A stretch of DNA of 64,000 nt, taken from NCBI GenBank assembly GCA_933207985.1, contig OW240916.1:266853093-266917092 (forward strand), in the 5' to 3' direction. The translations under genes and the position numbers were made by a program. Within the stretch, counting starts at the first letter, position 1; every line of letters starts with the position of its first letter. The notes below the pieces were generated by a model. That model was not told the origin of the DNA. It saw only the letters and a list, made by a program, of their open reading frames with translations, and ran no database searches. The DNA is from Pelobates cultripes. Lineage: Eukaryota > Chordata > Amphibia > Anura > Pelobatidae. Shown in pieces: positions 56,891-64,000 of this stretch.

Positions 56891-58829
56891 TGCGGGGGGA
56901 CAATGGATTGTACATTTAAGTACATAAAAAACTTCTTCTCAATACAGGTATTGCTGCATTGCACCCCTTTGTTGCAACAATCTTTAACGGCTAAACCCCT
57001 TCATTTGTTTTTGCTAAGCTTGCTTTGTTGTACTTCTTTTACCAGCAGTAAAGCTCAGCTGTGTCAGCTATGTAAAGTGGATTTGCCATCCAGTACTTTC
57101 CAACCAGTAGGACATTTCAAAGAGGTCTTTAAAAATGAAGTGTCCAATACACTGTAACATTTTCCAATGCAATGTATAGGAAGTGTGGAGCAAATGGTAG
57201 TGGGTCGGGAGGCATGTACTATGCTGGTGCTTTAGCATGCACGCTTGTTTGGGCAGGGTCCTCTTTACCCATTGTTACTGTATATTTTATCTTGTTTACC
57301 TATTGTACAGTACTGCAAAATATGCTGTCACAATATAAATAATTGTAATTGAAATGTAATTTCTAATGTTATTATTTATTTTCTTAAGCATATTCCTTAC
57401 TCTTATTTTTACCTGGACTTTGTGTCCTCTATGCCTTCACTGCATATTCAATTTTTTCCTTTTCAATTTGCATTTTTCACTAGTCGTTATTTACCCCAAA
57501 TTTGTAAACTTTGCTTTGGGTCCTTTTTTAAGGTCTAAATGGGTATTTTTGTTATACCACATAAATGTGCTATTTTCATTTTAATTTTTAACTGTGTCCA
57601 GTGACTATCTTTCCCCTTGACCTTCTCTTCGCTGTAGGTTTTTTTTTATTAACAATTGTCTGTAGAATTTTTAATGGTTATCAATCTCCCTGTATGATTA
57701 ATGTTTCACAGTTATTGACTTTTTTTATTTCTGATTTGTTATTGATATTTGGCCATTTTACAAAAAAAAAAATTCACTATGTGTGTTCAAGTTGTAACAT
57801 TATATAACTGTTAATTGTACCTCCTTTCTCTAAGTTTTTAACAGTTTATAACTTTGTTCTTTTTCATGATGTTAGGATTCTGTCGACACCCTCCTAATTA
57901 GTGCTTTTTGTTTTTTTTATTTTTTATTTTACTCATTTATTTCATATTTTCATTCTTTTATTTAAATCTAATACTTTTTATGTTTTTTTATTTGAGTTTT
58001 TAACTTTATTTTTATAAAGTAAAAAAACAAAGATGGTTGTGCTTTGTAAGTTAAACAAATGGAAAACAAATTACTTCACTCACAAAATACAAAAAAAAGA
58101 AGAAAAAAAAGAAAGATTAAAAAATGTGTTCAAAATTTTTTACAGCCACCCTAATATCATATATCCTGTAGAATAGAATAGTGATGAAGATAATGCCAGT
58201 CAATGATGTATTTCAGCTGATTGTGAGAAGATAATGAATGAACAAAAAAATGTATCTGTCACTGCCACTTCCTCATTGTTATCACATTCAATGTTATCCT
58301 AGACCCTCTGTTACCAGTCACAATTTAGTATATTGTGATAAACAACAAGAACAATACTTGGCCTATGCTATTAGTTATCTTTAAAGTGTCACGATTTAGT
58401 ACATAATCTGCGTGAGATTATTACTGACACATTATGTGCATATGGGGCCTCTTCTGGATTGAACAATGAAGTGGGGGCCCAGGAGTCCTATTTTCCACCT
58501 TATTCAAGAAGGCAGGAGGTCTCCTCCTTCTTTTGCGGGCCACGATAGTGTTACAGTGGGTTGCCGTGGCAACAATCTACGTGGCACACAATGCATGCCA
58601 GACTGTTGCAATGGCAACCCGTGACTCAAGAGAGAAGTAGACGACCTGCTGCTGGAGGTAGAAGATAAGACTCCAAGGCTCTCTCTTCATTGTATAAGCA
58701 TGCTGTACCACCAGACCGTAAGGGAATCTATTGTCTACCTTTCCTGGTCACAGGTAAGAGGCAGGGAGAAAGGAATAAGTGCACAATTTAAAAAGCTCCA
58801 TCCCCCAGACCTTATCCAACATCACAAAC
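56891..58829. other. AT-rich intronic DNA, nothing recognised
   Basis: Long T-rich and then A-rich stretches (57360-58140) and no exon. Small Phe/Leu-rich ORFs are composition artefacts. Confidence 0.55.
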
Positions 58830-59275
58830 ACACACACTGCATGCACGACACAAACAAAGACACTGCATTCACTGCACACACTGTATCCACTACACAAACC
58901 CCATCACTGCATTCACTACAAACATTGCATCCACTACACAAACACAGACATTGCTTCCACTACACAGACACACACTGCATCCACTACACACATGTTATCC
59001 ACTACACAGATCTACACAGATACAGACACTTCATACACTTCATACACTACATCCACTACACACACTGCATACAATACACACTGCATCCTCTACACAAATA
59101 GAGGCACTGCATTCACTACACAAACAGACACTGCATTCACTATATACACACACTCTGCATCCATTATATGCAAACACACATACCTTGTATCCACTATACA
59201 CACATATCCACTACATCCACTATATACATACATACTGCATCCATTATAAATACACATTGCATCAACTTTACTTAT
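58830..59275. repeat. CA-rich minisatellite, about 18-22 bp unit
   Basis: Irregular repeats of CACTGCATCCACTACACA. Frames of 120-156 codons rich in Thr, His and Tyr are by-products. Confidence 0.9.
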
Positions 59276-59399
59276 ACTTGTGGGCAGACTCGAGGTTAGA
59301 CTCTGTGGGATGGCAGCCCTGATAATGGAAAAGATATGGGTGGTTAATAATGTCACCTTGACGTCTATAGCATACTTCCCAACTGTCATTATATTCAAC

Positions 59400-59480
59400 G
59401 TCTTGTTACAACATCCTTGATTAAGTCCCTGGTGTCCCACATATGTAGACACCAGGGGACGGTCTCCATTAAGCAAAGAA
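59400..59480. repeat. Interspersed repeat of unknown family (copy 2)
   Basis: AAGTCCCTGGTGTCCCACAT followed by GACACCAGGGGACGGT; partner of 680-910. Confidence 0.4.
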
Positions 59481-59625
59481 CCAGTGCTTCAAAAGAAGTG
59501 CTAATGATGTGCTTGGTGTGCAGTGCATGCATGCCAGGTTGACATGCCCCATATTAAGAGATATTTGCCCCCATCATCACCATCCCTTTTTGCCCTGTTC
59601 ACCCCACCATGGTGGTTTCCATACC

Positions 59626-59690
59626 TCTTGAAAGGTGGCTGTCCAATTACTGACTTCCCAATGCAGCTCAGTGAGATATCAGAAAACATT
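59626..59690. repeat. Inverted fragment of the 29177/56455 repeat
   Basis: GGTGGCTGTCCAATTACTGA and ACTTCCCAATGCAGCTCA are the complement of phrases in 56670-56730. Confidence 0.6.
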
Positions 59691-60360
59691 TCATCTTAAA
59701 TCCTACTGGAAGAGGTATTCTAAACTCTAAGACAGACGATGGGGTAAATAAATCAATTTGAACCATGCTTTATTGTCTCTCACACACAATAGATTTCATC
59801 AAATGTGTGTTAAAACCTACAAGCAAGTTTGAAGTCAGCTAGGCAGATCCTTTGCAATGCTTTCAGTTGAAGGCTTGTATTTTTTTTACCACGGAAAGTC
59901 TGTGGTTAGTTCTTTCAGACATTAGTAATCTTGTGGCAACAGGTGAACCTATCAGATAAAAAGATGCCTGTATTTTAAGTAAAAACACATCCAGAACCAC
60001 AGAAAAATGTGTATAGGTCTTTTAAACATAGAAGGTGTCAACTTCTGCCAAGAGAAGGTAAAGGGTGGTCAATGCTTTACACTCAGACAACCAAAATCAT
60101 TTTAAAAATATGCTACAATACATAAATAAAAAATGTTGTGGATGATACAGTCCATTTCAGTTGTTTTGAAGAAACCTAAATAAGCCAAATAGAAGATGCT
60201 TAGAAATGCTGCAAAGCTTCTCTGACGTTGTTTAGCTAACTATAGCCATTTTATCCACATGAAGATGGCCTCAGGGGTGAACTAGCTAATCATCGCCACT
60301 TCTCTTTGGCCTGTTCACCCCTGACATGGGTGAGATATGTCTGAATAAGTGGAATGACAA

Positions 60361-60625
60361 GATAGTCCTCAGCACACAGCAACTTTGTCTCATGGTGGTT
60401 TTATGGCACCTTCAAACATTACAAAGCCACGTTTCGACACAAGATGTGCATTTGTCAAGCCATAACTATGCAAAGTGTTATGTAGTGTTATTATATGATA
60501 CTTTGAATAATGCACATGAATTTATGGCTTGACAAAGACGCTTGTGTCGAAACGTTGCCAAATGTAATGTTAGATGGTGCAATAAAACCACCATGAGACA
60601 ATATTGCTGTGTGCTAAGGATTATC
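60361..60625. mobile_element. Foldback element with arms of about 105 bp
   Basis: 60361-60465 and 60522-60625 are imperfect inverted copies (CAGCACACAGCAA...GTCTCATGGTGGTTTTAT, and its complement ATAAAACCACCATGAGAC), with a 56-nt centre. Each arm includes the GTTTCGACAC / GTGTCGAAAC motif and CTTGACAAA. No coding capacity or clear target duplication. Confidence 0.75.
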
Positions 60626-60639
60626 CTGCTGTTACTAAA

Positions 60640-61986
60640 AGTGAGAAATTTTGGCGAAACGGGAACCCTAACCTATGGTACGTGCTCCAATATTTGGAGG
60701 AAACATTGGCAGTACTGCATACCATTCCTTAATGCATAAGGGACATTTCAGGCTGACATGCATTCACACCAAGCTGATAGCCGTTCTTGCCGGTCCTACT
60801 CAGGACAATGTGCAGAGCACTCCTGAAACACTCTGAGAAAGGGCTTAATGCTCTGCGTTAACTATGCACATCACATTTAGTTTTATATTATTTTCGGTGT
60901 GTAAATGTGTTGCACCAATAGTGATTTGCATGTTGCACTTTAACTGTAAATAGAATCCATATTGTAGATACATAAAATGTGTTGCTACGTGATTGTACAA
61001 TGTTACTACTTCTTAGCACAATCTCTGAGAGTGATCGCACACTGACAGTTGACAGGGGAGGATCCTAATTGCTTCTTTTTCAGAGCAGTTAGGATTTGTA
61101 TTTTTTGCAGTGATCACAATGAAATTGCTAGACTAACTAGTGGCAACTGGTGAATTTTGAAGCTTATCTTTCATGCTAACCCAATGAACCATCAGTGAAA
61201 CATCAGCAACTAAACTAGTTCCCAACCTCATTACTAGCTCAGCTCAGTGCCACTCACTGCACCCAAAATCATTATGCTTCTCACTACAAACTAAGCCAGG
61301 CAGCCAAAATCCACTTCCACAACCAGTGGCAGCTGGTGTTTGCAGTTTGACAATAGTGAGGAGTTAGTCTCCACCCCTGGAATTTGACTCAGTCCCTTCT
61401 TTCTACTACCAATACAAAGATACCCACTCTTCTTCACATACACGTGTATACGTGTGTATATTTTTATATATCCAGGCTAAGGACATTCTTAATATATACA
61501 TACAACATGCACAAGTATACCCACACCTTTCCATAGATATAAACAAGCATAACCACACTCTTTTGTATATATACACCCATGTAAACCACACTCTTTGCAT
61601 GCCAAGAGGCATATTCAAACTATCTCCAATGCACCTATACACAATAGGGTTTGTTATATGAAAGTTAAATTTGAATTTGTAGTGCAATCTAGTGGCTTCA
61701 ATTTGACACTACAGGTACAGTTTATAGCTGGTCATTTAAGCAGGGTTTTCATTAAATCAGCCTAAATTATGGTTAAATCTGAGATCTTAGCTTAGTACAT
61801 CACAGAGGACAACATATCACACAATATACACAATACATTAGAGCAGCAGGCTTAGCCGAGAAAGGTCAGCAGAGATACTATTGCACAACCCAGCGGCTGG
61901 TGCCTGCTTAGTTCCTCTTATGGTGCTCTAATGTGTTATATGCCTTAAATATCCTCCACTACTCTTATCTAGCGTGTGTAGGCTTA
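60640..61986. other. Intronic interval, nothing recognised
   Basis: AT-rich, with a CACGTGTATACGTGTG palindromic run near 61440-61456. No exon supported. Confidence 0.5.
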
Positions 61987-62010
61987 TATATATATATATA
62001 TATATATAAT
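61987..62010. repeat. (TA)n microsatellite
   Basis: About 12 TA units next to the 3' end of the adjacent LINE fragment. Confidence 0.9.
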
Positions 62011-62039
62011 TAACATAAAAGGTGGTAATTTGGTGTATT

Positions 62040-62600
62040 CCTCATTAATGGGTCGTCCACCAGAGTTTTGTGGGGTATGTGCAGCATCTGAGCTCCCAAC
62101 TTAGAAAGTTACAGCCCCAAGTGCTCCTATCCCAACTGGGAGTATTACTACCTTTAGTTTCCACACCCTCTCTACCTTCTCTACTCAATAATCCTTGATA
62201 TTTGTTCACCTCCCCATGTACTTTCTTGATCTTTTGGTCACTGGGTATTGCCACATCCACCACCACTGCAGTCTTCCATTCCTTGTCTACTATGAGCTCT
62301 GGTTGTTTGGCCAGTACTGCTTGTCTGTCTGGATCTGGAAGCCCTACAGGATCTTAGCCCTGTTACTCTTAACTACACTTTGTAGTATCTCCCATCTGGA
62401 CTTAGGCAAGTCCAGAACATATTCTGTGCAGATGTTTTGATAAACATTCCCAGCAATTTGGTTGTGCCTCTCGGTGTATGCAGTACCTGCTAACATCTTG
62501 CATACAGCTACTTTGTGTTGAATTGCCTCTTTGCACAGTCTGCACCTTGAGTACGGTCTAATGCTGAGTACTGGTACTCATGCTGCCAATCTGATCTAAT
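62040..62600 (-). pseudogene. C-terminal end of a non-LTR retrotransposon polyprotein
   Basis: Minus strand: CRLCKEAIQHKVAVC (zinc-knuckle CxxC...HxxxxC), CKMLAGTAYTERHNQIAG, AKIL-stop-FQIQTDKQ, then in a second frame VVVDVAIPSDQKIKKVHG and KYQGLLSREG, then IGALGAVT and KLGAQ. This is the RT-distal Cys/His domain plus the DVAIP-D domain found at the C-terminus of a group of vertebrate non-LTR retrotransposon proteins. I do not assign the clade. A Trp-to-stop change and at least two frameshifts make it dead. The RT itself is not present upstream (62600-63000). Confidence 0.65.
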
Positions 62601-64000
62601 CACAAGATAGGGCTTCGCTTCTCATAAAGCAGGACGAGTAGCACCAAGAGTCTATGTGGTTTTGGGCTGGTGACTGACTGGCAACTTTTGGCCCAAGTGC
62701 CTTATGGCATATCCTGCCCTGTACCTCTATAACCACCGAATTCAGCTGTCTGTCCTGCTCTCAAGTCAATCCTGACATTCAGTGTGGGGTAGAGGCAGGG
62801 GAGTACAGAGATGTGGCCGTTAGTGAGCAGGGGGCAATATCTGAACAGTGTATATTGTAGTAGCGATGTGGCCGTGAATAGGGAAAAGCAGCAACACCAA
62901 AGCAAGTATCCTCAGTGCACACCCCGATATATATATATATATATATATCATGCAATCAATATAAATGCGTGTGTGTATATTTGTGGAGGCTATATGTATC
63001 AGTAGGTAGGTGGTTGGATGACAATTGGGACAGAACTAAGGGATTAATTGTCATAGACTGAAATACTCTGTATGGCAATAAAATAGTTAATATTGCTGTG
63101 AGACATGAGTCGTATTTGTATTTCACATACCTGTCTTTCTCTAAAACAATAGGGTTTGGTTAAAGCGAAAACACTGTAGAGCAAAAACAATAAATGTTCT
63201 CATGCCTCCTGTCCAGTTCTGTGTATCTAACAGTTTAGAAACATGATTTTACATTTTAAATTTAAAAAAAATCCATAAAAGTGTCAGATGTCTTCCTGAC
63301 ATAGTATTTCCATGTACATCGGCCTGTGTGATTTACATCATGAAATGCATTACATTAACAAGACAAATAACATTATATAGGGAAGTTAAGTAAACAAATG
63401 ATTCTAAAGAGGAAGTGCTGGAGGTGATGGCCTTTCTTCACTCGTCACAGAGAAAAACAACATGATGAAGAATATCCTTAATGTGAAAAATTAATGTATA
63501 TTTTAAAAAGTATGAGATCCAAGTCCTCAAGGACCATTAACCACTCAATACATTCCTGATCAAGCAGTGGGCCTCAAGTAGCAATATTTCCAAGTCTGTT
63601 ATATAAAGTAACGTCCTAGCAACATTTCTATCCATCTAAGAGCTATCCCATAGCGAGTAGGGCTGCACATTTTGATGATGCACCCACTTCATATGTCTCT
63701 TACAGCATGTTAGTGGCACAGACTCTTGTTCAGACACAGACCCCTAATTTTCAATTTTTCTCTTGCCATGGCTCATTGATGCAATAGGTAAAAAAATATG
63801 ATTATAAAAAAAAACTAGGGTTTCACACACACAAATAAGTACAGAAATGCTAACTCTCTTAGGACACATTTTCTTTAAAATGTATTTGACTTGTATGTAG
63901 AATTTGTGTCTCATTCTTTCTACCAACAAAACAACGTCAAATTATATTTACTGCTTTGACGTACACAGGAAAACATGCAAAGCATTTACACTAAAACACA
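62601..64000. other. Intronic interval to the window end
   Basis: Holds a (TA)n microsatellite at 62929-62948 and otherwise AT-rich DNA. No FYB1 exon or other gene recognised. Confidence 0.5.

Noticed and set aside
58700..59476. Thr/His/Tyr-rich ORFs of 123-156 codons
   Set aside because: Derived from a CA-rich minisatellite.

Overview
This window looks like a piece of an anuran amphibian chromosome: AT-rich, very repeat-dense, with two fragments of host protein-coding genes. Bases 216-446 (+) encode the C-terminal EGF-like end of a terminal complement component, best matched by C9. Bases 44789-45824 (+) are the large proline/lysine-rich first coding exon of FYB1 (ADAP/SLAP-130), a leukocyte adaptor. 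C9 and FYB1 are tandem neighbours in the same orientation in human, so the window appears to preserve an ancient C9-FYB1 linkage. Everything between them is intergenic DNA and/or FYB1 intron 1. Everything after 45824 is probably the second FYB1 intron, because no further FYB1 exon was recognised before the window ends.

The rest is mobile DNA. The most striking structure is 7.3-21.6 kb, a four-level nest of transposons in which every level still has a readable target-site duplication (TSD): an outer hAT (7314-21642, TSD TTTCAGAC); a second hAT inside it (8201-20787, TSD CCCCTATA); a Penelope-like element on the minus strand (9020-20449, about 15-bp TSD) with RT, GIY-YIG nuclease and direct plus inverted pseudo-LTRs; and a 5.96-kb hAT (11299-17258, TSD TATGCCAA). 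The innermost hAT is built largely of three unrelated tandem arrays (about 129, 172 and 90 bp units), with a transposase relic, a zinc-finger fragment and an LTR. A 186-bp foldback MITE of the same hAT family sits at 6532-6717.

From 22 to 44 kb there are TTAA-flanked T2/Kolobok-type MITEs, a DIRS-like RT fragment beside a 100-N assembly gap (25491-25590), a solo LTR with a 5-bp TSD (27844-28860), a complete but inactivated Tc1-type transposon (33233-34794), an L1/Tx1-type ORF1 relic (37657-38828) and another LTR (39685-40321). After the FYB1 exon come a CR1-like RT end (46498-47137), a 1.87-kb hAT carrying a 0.9-kb polypyrimidine minisatellite (49990-51860), an L2 LINE (52474-54360), a CA-rich minisatellite (58830-59275), a long foldback element (60361-60625) and the C-terminal end of another non-LTR retrotransposon (62040-62600).

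The anuran assignment rests on the mixture of T2/Kolobok MITEs, Penelope, DIRS, L1/Tx1, CR1/L2 and abundant hATs; no species is claimed. No tRNA, rRNA or CRISPR was seen. All family assignments come from reading motifs; no database search was run.
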